Below are positions 16,378 through 24,195 of a DNA stretch of 24,195 nt, one piece after another. Location of the stretch: NCBI GenBank assembly GCA_966112985.1, contig CBHWET010000027.1:1-24195 (forward strand), written 5' to 3'. The notes below the pieces were generated by a model. That model saw only the letters and a list, made by a program, of their open reading frames with translations, made no database searches and was not told the DNA's origin. Position 1 is the stretch's first letter, and each line of letters begins with the position of its first letter. The DNA comes from CBHWET01 sp966112985 (lineage in GTDB: Bacteria; Verrucomicrobiota; Verrucomicrobiia; Limisphaerales; JACDHS01). Both the position numbers and the translations under genes were made by a program.

Positions 16378-16542
16378 TCGAGCCAACGCCCCATAAAACC
16401 AATCGACTGCAGCTGCTCGGACGATTTCGCGCAACCTCGATTAGCTATCTAATAGCGTCAATTCTCGGTTTCGACGCAATTCAGCCGTCACTTGCCTATT
16501 TCCCAACGCGCACGCACGCGTTATGTTGCCTGGCTCTATTGT

Positions 16543-19500
16543 ATGGCCGATGGCCGGATCGAAGAATTGAAAGCTTTATTGCCGCGATGCATGCTCGCCG
16601 ACTGGGTGCGACTTGGTTCGCGATTGATCCGTCTTTGGCGTGACCAGCATCATCCCGACAAACACGAAGCACTGCTCAATCGCTTGGTTTCGGAAATTCA
16701 CGCCTCAATCGCTTTGCGCGATCAACGGCAACTCAATGTTCCTCACGTTTCGTATCCACCAGACCTTCCCATTACAGCACGCAAAGATGAAATAGTCGCT
16801 GCCATTCGTAACAACCAGATCGTCGTAATCGCCGGCGAAACCGGCTCTGGCAAAACAACACAAATCCCCAAGATGTGTTTAGAAGCCGGGCTCGGCATCG
16901 AAGCAAAGATCGGTTGCACACAACCGCGCCGTGTCGCCGCTCTCTCCATCTCGCGCCGTATTGCCGAAGAACTAAATTGCAACTGGGGACGGGAAGTGGG
17001 CTGCAAAATCCGTTTTGATGACCGTTCAAGTGCTGAGACGTATATCAAATTGATGACGGATGGCATTCTTCTCGCCGAAACTCAAAACGACCCCGACCTT
17101 TCCGAATACAACGCGATTATTATCGACGAAGCACACGAACGTTCGTTGAACATCGATTTTCTTCTCGGTTATTTGAAAAGTCTTCTGGAACGGCGCAAAG
17201 ATCTCAAACTGATCGTGACATCGGCCACGATCGATACCGAGGCGTTCTCCCGCCATTTCAACCACGCCCCAATTATCGAAGTGTCCGGTCGACTGTATCC
17301 TGTTGAAGTCATTTACAAACCCCTCGACAGCGAATCAGAAGAGCGCGGTGATATCAGTTACGTGGATGCCGCAGTGCAGGCCGCCGAAAATATCGTCTAC
17401 GAAACAAATTGGGGGGACATCCTCATCTTCATGCCCGGTGAGCGCGATATCCGCGAAACCGGCGACCAGTTGGAAGGCCGCTTCGGTGGTGGTGCGGAAA
17501 TCATCCCGCTCTTCGGACGGTTGAGCTCTGGAGACCAACAGCGCGTCTTCGCCCCATCAGCCCGTCGCAAAATTGTCATCGCAACGAACATCGCAGAAAC
17601 ATCACTCACAATTCCCGGCATTCGATATGTGATCGATACCGGACTTGCACGAATCAGCCGTTATAACTCCCGGACGCGTACACGCCGGTTGCCCGTTGAA
17701 CCGGTCTCGCAAAGCAGCGCCAATCAACGCAAAGGCCGCGCGGGGCGTGTTCAGGATGGCACGTGCATCCGCCTTTATTCTGAAGAAAACTTTAATGATC
17801 GAGCTGCGTTTACGCAGCCGGAGATACAACGTTCCAATCTTGCGGAAGTAATTCTCCGGATGAAGGCGTTTCGTCTCGGCGAAATTGAAACGTTTCCCTT
17901 CGTGCAGTGTCCGACGCCCGCCGCAATCGCCAACGGCTACAGTTTATTGCAGGAACTTGGCGCGCTCGATGAACAACGTAACCTCACTGAGCTCGGAAGC
18001 GACCTCGCCCGATTGCCCATTGATCCGACACTTGGCCGAATGCTGCTGCAATCGCAACGTGAACATGCGACGCGCGAACTGTTGATCATCGCCGCCGGTC
18101 TCAGCATTCAGGATCCGCGCGAACGACCGCTCGATCAGAAGGAGGCAGCAGCAGCCGCTCATCGACAATTCAATGATCCACAATCTGACTTTCTTGCGTT
18201 GCTGAATATTTGGAATGCCGTTCACGATCAGTGGGAAAAATTGCGCACGCAGAATCAGCGCCGCAAATTCTGCAAACAGCACTTCCTTTCGTACTTGCGC
18301 ATGCGCGAATGGCAGGACCTTTACGCCCAACTGCATGATGCCCTCGATGACATCAGCACCCTGAAACTAAACGACAGTAACGCCGCGTATGAACCGATTC
18401 ACCGTTCCATTCTTGCGGGGTTAATTGGACACGTCGCTCACCGCGAAGAACGAAACAGTTACAAAGCCACGAACGGTCGTGTCGTGTCAGTATTTCCCGG
18501 CTCAGTTTTGTTCCAACGCGGTGAACCGCCGAAGAAGCCGGCAGCGCGCGGCAACAAACCAGCTCCCAAACCACAGGCGAGCCAACCCCAATGGATAGTT
18601 GCCGGCGAAATCGTTGAAACGTCTCAACTCTTCGCCCGAACCGTCGCCGGAATTGATCCGCAGTGGATTTTCCAACTCGCGCCGCATTGCTGCAAAGTCA
18701 CACATCAGAATGCTCATTGGAGCGTTACATCTGGTCGTGTATTGGCGGATGAAGTGGTAACCCTGCACGGTTTGGAAGTACAGCGCCGAAAAGTCGCGTA
18801 TGGAAACATCAACTCCAAAGAAGCGACATCGATCTTCATCAAGGCCGCTCTGGTCGAGGAAAATCTCTTACCTATTCGCAGCCAGGAAGACGATGAGACA
18901 GATGACGTGCGCGTCCTCAATCACACCGCGCGGAAACAGCCAGAGCTCCCACCTCAGTATCGTTTCCTGGAACACAACCGTGCGATCCGTCAGAAAATCG
19001 AGAACTGGCAAACGCGGGTACGCCGATACGATTTCGCGGATCTCGATAAAGCACTCACGGAATTCTACTCGAAGCACATCGAGAACGTTTCGTCGCTCCA
19101 TGACCTCAATCGGTTGATTCGCGAAACCAGTGACAAGACTTTCCTGCACATTACCGAGGCTGATTTAACTCGCGGACAGGAGATCAATTACGACGCGAAT
19201 GCATTTCCAGATGCGGTTCCCGTCGGAGGACAACCCGTTGCCATTTCATATGCTTACGCGCCGGGTGAGGAACACGATGGCATTACGATAAAAATTCCAT
19301 TTACCCTGGCTCAAACCGCCTCCGGCAGTTTTCTCGAGTGGGCGGTGCCGGGTCTTCGCGAAGAGAAGATTGCCGAACTATTGCGTGCATTACCAAAAGC
19401 GATACGAAAGGAACTCATGCCGTTCCCACCAAAAGTGGCAGAGATTGTGCGCGACTTTCATCCGACAGGCACATCGTTCCTGCACGACCTCGGACGATTT

Positions 19501-20649
19501 CTCCATCAGCGTTACGGCGTGGAAGTTCCAGCGACAGCCTGGCCGACTGATGCCTTGCCGAATCATCTGCGTCCGAGAATCGAAGTCGTCGACAACAACC
19601 AAAAACCGATCACGTCGACCCGTGACCTCAATTCGCTTCGCAGTCAACTCGAGTCGGTGAAAGTCGCACCAACAAAAGACCCGGCGCATTGGCAACGCGC
19701 CGCCAATCAATGGGAGCGTTTTGCGATCACAAGCTGGAACTTCGGCGATTTGCCTGAGCGAATCACCGTCAGCGAGGACCCTACGCTGCCCGTTTACGCG
19801 TGGCCCGGATTGCAGGTCGAGGATGGCAACGTCAATCTCCGGCTGTTTCGCAGTAAGGATGCAGCACAGATCGCAAGCCTTGGCGGCGTTCAACGGCTGG
19901 TAGAACTCGCCATTCAAAAGGACCTTGGCTGGTTGGAGAAAGATTTACGGGCCTTGAATTCGCTGGCACCGCTCTACGCGCCAATAGGTTCAGTTGATGA
20001 ATTGCAGGAAACCGCGCTTGAACACCTTAAACGCTATATTCTTCCTTCAGCACCGTTGCCTAGCCTGACGAAGCAACATTTCGAAGCAGCCGTCGAAGAA
20101 TCGCGTCGGCGTATACCAGCGCTTGCCTCACATTGGATGGATCAATTGAACGCGCTGTTGCAATTGCGCCGACAGGTCCAACAACGCGTTGGCTTTGTAA
20201 CTGCACTAAAACCTCAACCAGAGCGGCCAAAGACTTTAACGGATTTTAGTCAGCTTGGAAAAGTAGCTGCTGCTCCATCCAAACCGAATCCGCTGGCGGT
20301 CGAACTTGCGACCCTTACGCCATCGCGTTTTTTGGAGACCACTCCTTTTGATCGCCTGCCACATTTGCAGCGGTACTTGAAAGCGTTGCTGTTGCGCGCC
20401 GAACGAGCGGCGCTGAATCCCGCAAAGGATCAGGAACGCACGCGACAGGTTGCACCTTACGTCGAAGCTTTGGCGAATTTCAGCACAGAGAAAAATGCGT
20501 CAAGCGAACGACGTCGCCTGGTTGAAGAATTCCGTTGGATGATCGAAGAGTTTAAAGTCTCCATTTTTGCGCAAGAGGTCGGCACAGCAATACCGATTTC
20601 AGCCAAGCGGCTTGATCAGCATCTCACGGCGATTCGGCAGGCAGTTTAG
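16543..20649 (+). CDS. hrpA: DEAH-box ATP-dependent RNA helicase HrpA
   Basis: 1368 residues from the ATG at 16543; a TTG at 16492 would add 17 residues and is possible, since no ribosome binding site separates the two. Length fits E. coli HrpA (1300). Numbered from the ATG: a short helical N-terminus (EELKALLPRCMLADW) as in HrpA; Walker A GETGSGKT (98-105); TQPRRVAA; DEAH (195-198); TSATIDTEAF; the C-terminal helicase motifs TNIAETSLTIPGIRYVID and QRKGRAGR; then the helicase-associated and OB-fold regions, and the long HrpA-specific C-terminal region (from about 730) with PDAVPVGG and LREEKIAELLRALPK. The enzyme unwinds RNA; in E. coli it rescues stalled ribosomes. An Ala/Lys/Pro-rich insert (PPKKPAARGNKPAPKPQ, near residue 665) looks like a disordered linker. 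Cytoplasmic, apparently monocistronic. Confidence 0.95.
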   Translation: MADGRIEELKALLPRCMLADWVRLGSRLIRLWRDQHHPDKHEALLNRLVSEIHASIALRDQRQLNVPHVSYPPDLPITARKDEIVAAIRNNQIVVIAGETGSGKTTQIPKMCLEAGLGIEAKIGCTQPRRVAALSISRRIAEELNCNWGREVGCKIRFDDRSSAETYIKLMTDGILLAETQNDPDLSEYNAIIIDEAHERSLNIDFLLGYLKSLLERRKDLKLIVTSATIDTEAFSRHFNHAPIIEVSGRLYPVEVIYKPLDSESEERGDISYVDAAVQAAENIVYETNWGDILIFMPGERDIRETGDQLEGRFGGGAEIIPLFGRLSSGDQQRVFAPSARRKIVIATNIAETSLTIPGIRYVIDTGLARISRYNSRTRTRRLPVEPVSQSSANQRKGRAGRVQDGTCIRLYSEENFNDRAAFTQPEIQRSNLAEVILRMKAFRLGEIETFPFVQCPTPAAIANGYSLLQELGALDEQRNLTELGSDLARLPIDPTLGRMLLQSQREHATRELLIIAAGLSIQDPRERPLDQKEAAAAAHRQFNDPQSDFLALLNIWNAVHDQWEKLRTQNQRRKFCKQHFLSYLRMREWQDLYAQLHDALDDISTLKLNDSNAAYEPIHRSILAGLIGHVAHREERNSYKATNGRVVSVFPGSVLFQRGEPPKKPAARGNKPAPKPQASQPQWIVAGEIVETSQLFARTVAGIDPQWIFQLAPHCCKVTHQNAHWSVTSGRVLADEVVTLHGLEVQRRKVAYGNINSKEATSIFIKAALVEENLLPIRSQEDDETDDVRVLNHTARKQPELPPQYRFLEHNRAIRQKIENWQTRVRRYDFADLDKALTEFYSKHIENVSSLHDLNRLIRETSDKTFLHITEADLTRGQEINYDANAFPDAVPVGGQPVAISYAYAPGEEHDGITIKIPFTLAQTASGSFLEWAVPGLREEKIAELLRALPKAIRKELMPFPPKVAEIVRDFHPTGTSFLHDLGRFLHQRYGVEVPATAWPTDALPNHLRPRIEVVDNNQKPITSTRDLNSLRSQLESVKVAPTKDPAHWQRAANQWERFAITSWNFGDLPERITVSEDPTLPVYAWPGLQVEDGNVNLRLFRSKDAAQIASLGGVQRLVELAIQKDLGWLEKDLRALNSLAPLYAPIGSVDELQETALEHLKRYILPSAPLPSLTKQHFEAAVEESRRRIPALASHWMDQLNALLQLRRQVQQRVGFVTALKPQPERPKTLTDFSQLGKVAAAPSKPNPLAVELATLTPSRFLETTPFDRLPHLQRYLKALLLRAERAALNPAKDQERTRQVAPYVEALANFSTEKNASSERRRLVEEFRWMIEEFKVSIFAQEVGTAIPISAKRLDQHLTAIRQAV

Positions 20650-20805
20650 ATTTTTCCGCGTTGCGCATAGCAAACGCTACCCACAGCTCCGGCTTTTTGA
20701 CGCGTTGCGGTTAGAAAAATGTTTTCCAATTCTACATGCGTCGCCTGTCAATTTTGTTATCAGTTCCTCAAACCGATAAACCAACGGCTTAGAAAGTATT
20801 GAACG

Positions 20806-21174
20806 ATGAAGAAATCTACAGCAGTCGTGCTCGTCATTTCGGGCTCGTTGCTGGCAGGGTGCGGCGGCGGAACTAATGATCCAGTTGATAGCAATGGCAA
20901 CACCGTCACGAACAACACCTATCGCGCCGGTTACGGATATTGGCATGCGCCTTACCACAACTGGTACCCGTTTCCATTTAACTACTACAATCCGTCTTAC
21001 GGTTATTATCACGGCGGAAGTTGGTCCAAAACTCCTCAACAGGAACCAACCTACGTAAACCAAACCTCGCGCAATGCCGGAGGCAGCAGTTCACACAGTT
21101 CGTTTAGCGGTTCGAGCAGTTCGCATTCGACAAGTCGCGGCGGGTTTGGATCGAGTGGCCATACCTCTTCTTAA
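20806..21174 (+). CDS. Small lipoprotein, YgiB/YjfM (DUF1190)-like tail
   Basis: 122 residues. MKKSTAVVLVISGSLLAGC ends in the lipobox LLAGC, with Cys19 as the lipidated residue. The mature protein is low-complexity: a Tyr/His/Asn/Pro-rich middle (YRAGYGYWHAPYHNWYPFPF, then NYYNPSYGYYHGG) and a Ser/His/Gly-rich tail with SRGGFGSSGH. The RGGFG-Ser tail is, as I remember it, shared with the DUF1190 lipoproteins YgiB and YjfM of E. coli, which also lie next to an ATP-grasp ligase gene. The stop is two bases before the ligase ATG, so the pair is translationally coupled. Inference: the lipoprotein may be a target or partner of the ligase. The rest of the protein shows no clear DUF1190 similarity. 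Confidence 0.8.
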   Translation: MKKSTAVVLVISGSLLAGCGGGTNDPVDSNGNTVTNNTYRAGYGYWHAPYHNWYPFPFNYYNPSYGYYHGGSWSKTPQQEPTYVNQTSRNAGGSSSHSSFSGSSSSHSTSRGGFGSSGHTSS

Positions 21175-21176
21175 CG

Positions 21177-22319
21177 ATGAAACGTATCGCCACAAGTGCT
21201 CGCCAGAATTGGCAGTCCAAAGTCGAAGAAGTCGGTTTGACTTACCACACGCCTGATAGTCAGGCGTATTGGGACGAGACAGCTTTTTATAAACTAACAG
21301 CGCCGGAGGTCGATGTCCTCGAGAAGGCCGCCAACGATGTACACATGATGTGCATCGAAGCGGCCGAAGAAGTCATCAATAATGACTTGTTCGAGTACCT
21401 CGGCATTCCGGCGCAAGCGATTCCCTACATCAAGAACTCCTGGGAACGCGATGACTTCAGCTTGTACGGTCGGTTCGACTTCGCCTACGACGGCGTTAAT
21501 CCACCGAAACTGCTGGAGTACAATGCAGATACACCAACCGCGCTCGTCGAAGCCGCAGTTGCTCAATGGTATTGGCTCGAGGAAATCAGCAAGCAATCAG
21601 ATCAATTCAACAGCATTCACGAACATTTGATTGCTGCATGGAAACAGTACAAACCAAACGTGACCGGCAAAGTTCACCTCGGTGGCGTCAAAGGCCATCT
21701 TGAAGACGAGCAGACTGTTCTGTATGTGCAGGATACCTGTCACCAAGCCGGGATCGAGATTGTGCATACTTACATCGAAGATGTCGGGTTTGATTCCAAA
21801 CAGCAGCGATTCGTCGATCTACAGAACAAGCCAATTGATCATTACTTCAAACTGTATCCGTGGGAGTGGATGTGGCACGAAGACTTCTCGAAATATCTTA
21901 CGCTCGAGAACACGCGCTTCATTGAGCCGATGTGGAAGATGCTGCTCTCCAATAAAGGTTTATTGCCGATACTTTGGCAAAAGTACGAGGGTCACCCGAA
22001 TCTGCTCCCGGCCTTTTTCGATTTGGAACTTCTCGAACAGCAGTGCGGCAAGGGCAATTACGTCCGCAAACCAAAGCTGTCGCGAGAAGGTGCGAATATT
22101 GTCCTCGTCGAAAACGGAATCGCTAATTCCGAGACGGATGGTGAGTACGGCGAAGAGGGTTACGTCTATCAGGCACTCGCTCCAAAGGTTTGTTTCGATG
22201 GCAATTACCCGATCATGGGTGTTTGGGTCGTAAATCACGAAGCATGCGGCCTCGGCATCCGCGAAGACACCAATCGCATCACGGGCAACCTGAGTCGCTT
22301 TGTTCCCCACATGTTTTAA
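21177..22319 (+). CDS. Glutathionylspermidine synthase-like ATP-grasp ligase (YgiC/YjfC type)
   Basis: 380 residues, the length of the synthetase-only YgiC/YjfC proteins, with no amidase domain. Active-site signatures: GRFDFAYDG (98-106), KLLEYNADTPTALVEA (111-126) matching the substrate and magnesium-binding EYNAD motif of GspS, and YVRKPKLSREGANIVL (295-310), matching the ATP-binding lysine and glycine-rich loop. The family joins a carboxylate to an amine with ATP. GspS makes glutathionylspermidine, but the substrate of YgiC/YjfC-type enzymes is not settled, so polyamine-glutathione ligation should not be assumed. It lies between a lipoprotein gene (2-base gap) and a DUF350 membrane protein gene (17-base gap), the same partners as in E. 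coli yjfLMC. Cytoplasmic; no signal peptide. Confidence 0.92.
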   Translation: MKRIATSARQNWQSKVEEVGLTYHTPDSQAYWDETAFYKLTAPEVDVLEKAANDVHMMCIEAAEEVINNDLFEYLGIPAQAIPYIKNSWERDDFSLYGRFDFAYDGVNPPKLLEYNADTPTALVEAAVAQWYWLEEISKQSDQFNSIHEHLIAAWKQYKPNVTGKVHLGGVKGHLEDEQTVLYVQDTCHQAGIEIVHTYIEDVGFDSKQQRFVDLQNKPIDHYFKLYPWEWMWHEDFSKYLTLENTRFIEPMWKMLLSNKGLLPILWQKYEGHPNLLPAFFDLELLEQQCGKGNYVRKPKLSREGANIVLVENGIANSETDGEYGEEGYVYQALAPKVCFDGNYPIMGVWVVNHEACGLGIREDTNRITGNLSRFVPHMF

Positions 22320-22336
22320 GTCGGACAAAAATAACT

Positions 22337-22639
22337 ATGAAGAAAATGAAATACGCAATTGCCCTGTCCTTTCTGGCCGCAGGCACGTTAATGGCGCAAC
22401 CTGAAATGGTCGTTCACAATAGTGTTCACCCACAAACATTACTGGGCGCACTCGGATACACCGCGTTGTTTGGCTTGCTCGGCCTTGTTTTGATGCTCGT
22501 TGGCTTCAAGATTTTTGATAAAGCCATTACGCACATCGATCTCGAAGCCGAAGTTAAGAAAGGCAACATTGCCGCTGCCGTCTTGAGCGCCGGCGTCGTA
22601 ATCGGCCTGGCGCTGATCATTGCCGCCTCGATGAGTTGA
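22337..22639 (+). CDS. DUF350 (YjfL-like) small membrane protein
   Basis: 100 residues from the ATG at 22337; a longer in-frame reading to 22190 overlaps the ligase and is rejected. A signal-like N-terminus (MKKMKYAIALSFLAAGTLMA) precedes two membrane helices (about 38-60 and 78-97) joined by an acidic/basic loop, KIFDKAITHIDLEAEVKKGN. The pattern of a helix, FKIFDK..THID...E...GN.AAA and a second helix is that of one DUF350 unit; E. coli YjfL is longer with two such units, so this is a half-size form that would have to pair. Function of the family is unknown. It is the third gene of the lipoprotein-ligase-DUF350 set, 17 bases after the ligase, and no terminator is visible after it. Confidence 0.85.
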   Translation: MKKMKYAIALSFLAAGTLMAQPEMVVHNSVHPQTLLGALGYTALFGLLGLVLMLVGFKIFDKAITHIDLEAEVKKGNIAAAVLSAGVVIGLALIIAASMS

Positions 22640-22764
22640 CGAACTCGTTCATCTCAGTAACGTCACAGTGACTTCGCGCATTCGGTTTAAGGCGTTAAGT
22701 ATTTCATCGAAACCGCCAAATCGTTGAAACAAAACGCTTTCTCAACCGTCTGATGAAGTAATTA

Positions 22765-24027
22765 ATGAGATTTCGTTCCCGTCGAATATCAACAACGATT
22801 GCTTTCACCAAACATTCTTTTAGAGATCGGATTCTTGTTTATGCCCTGGTGCCGTTGGTTTTCGTAGCCGCCTGTCGAAATGACACAAAGCCGTCGGCAC
22901 CGAAAGACAAAGAAACGGAAGGCCCTCGGTCTGTCACGACGCAAAAAGTCGAATTCAAACCGATGGAACGGACGATCACCGTTACGGGTTCCTTCTTCGC
23001 GCGCGAACAGTCCACCTTAAGCGTTAAAGTCCCCGGCCCTCTCGAAACGATGTCTGTCGATATCGGATCGGCCGTCAAGAAAGGCGATCGTCTCGCCCAA
23101 ATTGATCGCAAAGATTACGAACTCCGTGTTCGGCAGGCGAAAGCAACTCTCGCCCAGGCTCGCGCGCGTCTCGGACTCTCGCAGGAAGGCGATCAAGACG
23201 ATATCGATCCAGAAAAAACACCGCCAGTTCAGCAGGCTAAAGCAGTTTTAGAAGAAGCCACCCGAAATCGTGAACGAGTAAAGCAATTGACCAAAGAGAA
23301 AATCGCCGCGCAGTCAGAACTCGATACCGTTGAAGCCGCTTACCGCGTGGCGCTCGGAAAATATCAAGACTCCCTGCAGGACGTCCGCGAACGCCAGGCT
23401 CTTCTCGTCCAACGCCGCGTCGAAGTCAGCCAGGCGGAAAAGCAACTCGTCGATACAACAATCTACGCCCCATTCGATGGCATCATTCAACAACGTCGCG
23501 CCAGCCCGGGAGAATTTCTCGAAATCGGCACTCCCCTGTTGACCATCGCCGCCGTTGATCCTTTACGCCTCCACCTGGAAATTCCCGAACGCGAATCGAC
23601 TCAAGTCGCACCGGGGCAGCCAATCCGCATTCGCGTCGAGGGAAATACGAATCCAATCGCCGCACACATCGACCGCGTCAGCCCAATGTTGTCAGAAACA
23701 AATCGCATGCTGATCGTTGAATCCGATGTCGCCTCCACGCCAGGCCTGAAACCGGGTCTATTCGCTCAGGCGGAAATTGTCATCAGCACAAATGATCCTG
23801 CTCTCGTGATTCCAGAGTCTGCTATTACAAGCTTCGTTGGATTAGAAAAAGCTTTCGTCGTCGCCGAAGGCAAGGCGTTGGAGAAAAGCATTTCCACCGG
23901 GCGCCGCCGGAATGGCGTTGTGGAAATTCGATCAGGCCTAAAGCAAGGTGACATCGTTATTTTAAACCCCTCGAAGATTCGTTCGGGGCAGACCGTTGTT
24001 CAGGAGGGCGATGCAAAAGCTCGCTGA
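22765..24027 (+). CDS. RND efflux periplasmic adaptor (HlyD/AcrA family) lipoprotein
   Basis: 420 residues. A basic N-terminus, a hydrophobic stretch (ILVYALVPLVFVAAC) and a lipobox VAAC with Cys37 suggest a lipid-anchored adaptor; the cytoplasmic lead is long, so a start a little downstream is possible. Domains: barrel-sandwich strand VKVPGPLETMSVDIGSAVKKGDRLAQID (about 91-118), a long coiled-coil hairpin (about 120-225, very rich in Ala, Arg, Glu, Gln), the return strand DTTIYAPFDGIIQQRRASPG, then beta-barrel and membrane-proximal domains (LVIPESAITSFVG...). The protein links an inner-membrane RND pump to an outer-membrane channel. The pump gene starts 17 bases before this stop, confirming the pairing. 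No repressor gene is in view. Confidence 0.92.
   Translation: MRFRSRRISTTIAFTKHSFRDRILVYALVPLVFVAACRNDTKPSAPKDKETEGPRSVTTQKVEFKPMERTITVTGSFFAREQSTLSVKVPGPLETMSVDIGSAVKKGDRLAQIDRKDYELRVRQAKATLAQARARLGLSQEGDQDDIDPEKTPPVQQAKAVLEEATRNRERVKQLTKEKIAAQSELDTVEAAYRVALGKYQDSLQDVRERQALLVQRRVEVSQAEKQLVDTTIYAPFDGIIQQRRASPGEFLEIGTPLLTIAAVDPLRLHLEIPERESTQVAPGQPIRIRVEGNTNPIAAHIDRVSPMLSETNRMLIVESDVASTPGLKPGLFAQAEIVISTNDPALVIPESAITSFVGLEKAFVVAEGKALEKSISTGRRRNGVVEIRSGLKQGDIVILNPSKIRSGQTVVQEGDAKAR
24002..24007 (+). promoter_or_regulatory. Strong Shine-Dalgarno sequence for the RND pump gene
   Basis: AGGAGG ends three bases before the ATG at 24011, inside the 3' end of the adaptor gene. It supports the overlapping start. 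Confidence 0.75.
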
Positions 24028-24195
24028 GATTTGCCTTCGACGTCCTGTTTTCGCGTCGATGCTGATTCTGTCCCTCGTGGTGGTCGGGGCCGTCAGTTAT
24101 TTTCGTTTGGGAGTGGATCGCTTTCCCTCCGTGGATTTACCGACCGTAAATGTTCGCACGACTTTGCCGGGCGCATCGCCTGCTGAAGTTGAGGC
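24011..24195 (+). CDS. RND efflux pump (AcrB/HAE1 family), 5' fragment
   Basis: Only 61 codons are in the window; the gene continues past the right edge. MQKLAEICLRRPVFASMLIL is followed by the first membrane helix and by FRLGVDRFPSVDLPTVNVRT and TLPGASPAEVE, the standard N-terminus of inner-membrane RND pumps, where the helix leads into the first periplasmic porter strand. The start overlaps the adaptor's stop by 17 bases and has a strong ribosome binding site. Substrate class (drug, metal, other) cannot be told from this fragment, but the residues present fit the hydrophobe/amphiphile group better than the heavy-metal group. Confidence 0.92.
   Translation, partial: MQKLAEICLRRPVFASMLILSLVVVGAVSYFRLGVDRFPSVDLPTVNVRTTLPGASPAEVE

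Noticed and set aside
15892..16434. A 180-codon minus-strand frame opposite the small FAIM1-like gene.
   Set aside because: The translation has no motif or domain-like pattern; the plus-strand frame has regular strand-like periodicity and a better charge distribution.
22662..22672. Short palindrome GTCAC-A-GTGAC after the DUF350 gene.
   Set aside because: Only five pairs, no T tract and no matching second copy; it is too short to call an operator or terminator.

Overview
The window looks like chromosomal DNA from a member of the Verrucomicrobiota (PVC group, perhaps Limisphaerales/Pedosphaera-like). The main reasons are a giant secreted protein of the PVC-type membrane-bound dehydrogenase / HEAT / cytochrome c kind, a secreted FAD oxidoreductase with a golvesin-type C-terminal domain, a Gfo/Idh/MocA oxidoreductase beside it, and the scarcity of Shine-Dalgarno sequences. 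This placement is inferred from family content alone; there is no rRNA or marker gene to confirm it. No tRNA, rRNA, insertion sequence, prophage or CRISPR array was seen. Coding density is high and no gene-free stretch exceeds about 280 bases.

Region 1 (1-4274, minus strand): an exported FAD-dependent oxidoreductase is followed after 36-57 nt by a large integral-membrane flavoprotein that runs off the left edge. The latter has two FMN-binding domains, six membrane helices, two CxxxCP iron-sulfur motifs and the beginning of an ApbE flavin transferase domain, all in one reading frame. It reads as a self-flavinylating transmembrane electron conduit and is the most unusual protein here together with the giant fusion of region 3.

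Region 2 (4415-9162, plus strand): a Gfo/Idh/MocA oxidoreductase with a strong terminator; a NagB-like glucosamine-6-phosphate deaminase with a non-canonical active-site residue; a short broken relic of a response-regulator receiver domain; then a two-gene unit encoding a membrane-anchored ABM-fold protein and a YtcJ-type amidohydrolase.

Region 3 (9187-14748, minus strand): a single 1853-residue exported protein combining helical repeats, a neutral-ceramidase-like domain, a PVC-type beta-propeller dehydrogenase, HEAT repeats, a c-type cytochrome and a C-terminal beta domain.

Region 4 (14931-20649, plus strand): an Asn/Thr-repeat lipoprotein with its own terminator, a 108-residue small beta protein with possible FAIM1-like features, and an HrpA-type DEAH RNA helicase.

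Region 5 (20806-24195, plus strand): a compact three-gene module of lipoprotein, glutathionylspermidine-synthase-like ATP-grasp ligase and DUF350 membrane protein, resembling the E. coli yjfLMC/ygiBC sets, followed by an RND efflux adaptor and the first codons of its AcrB-like pump.
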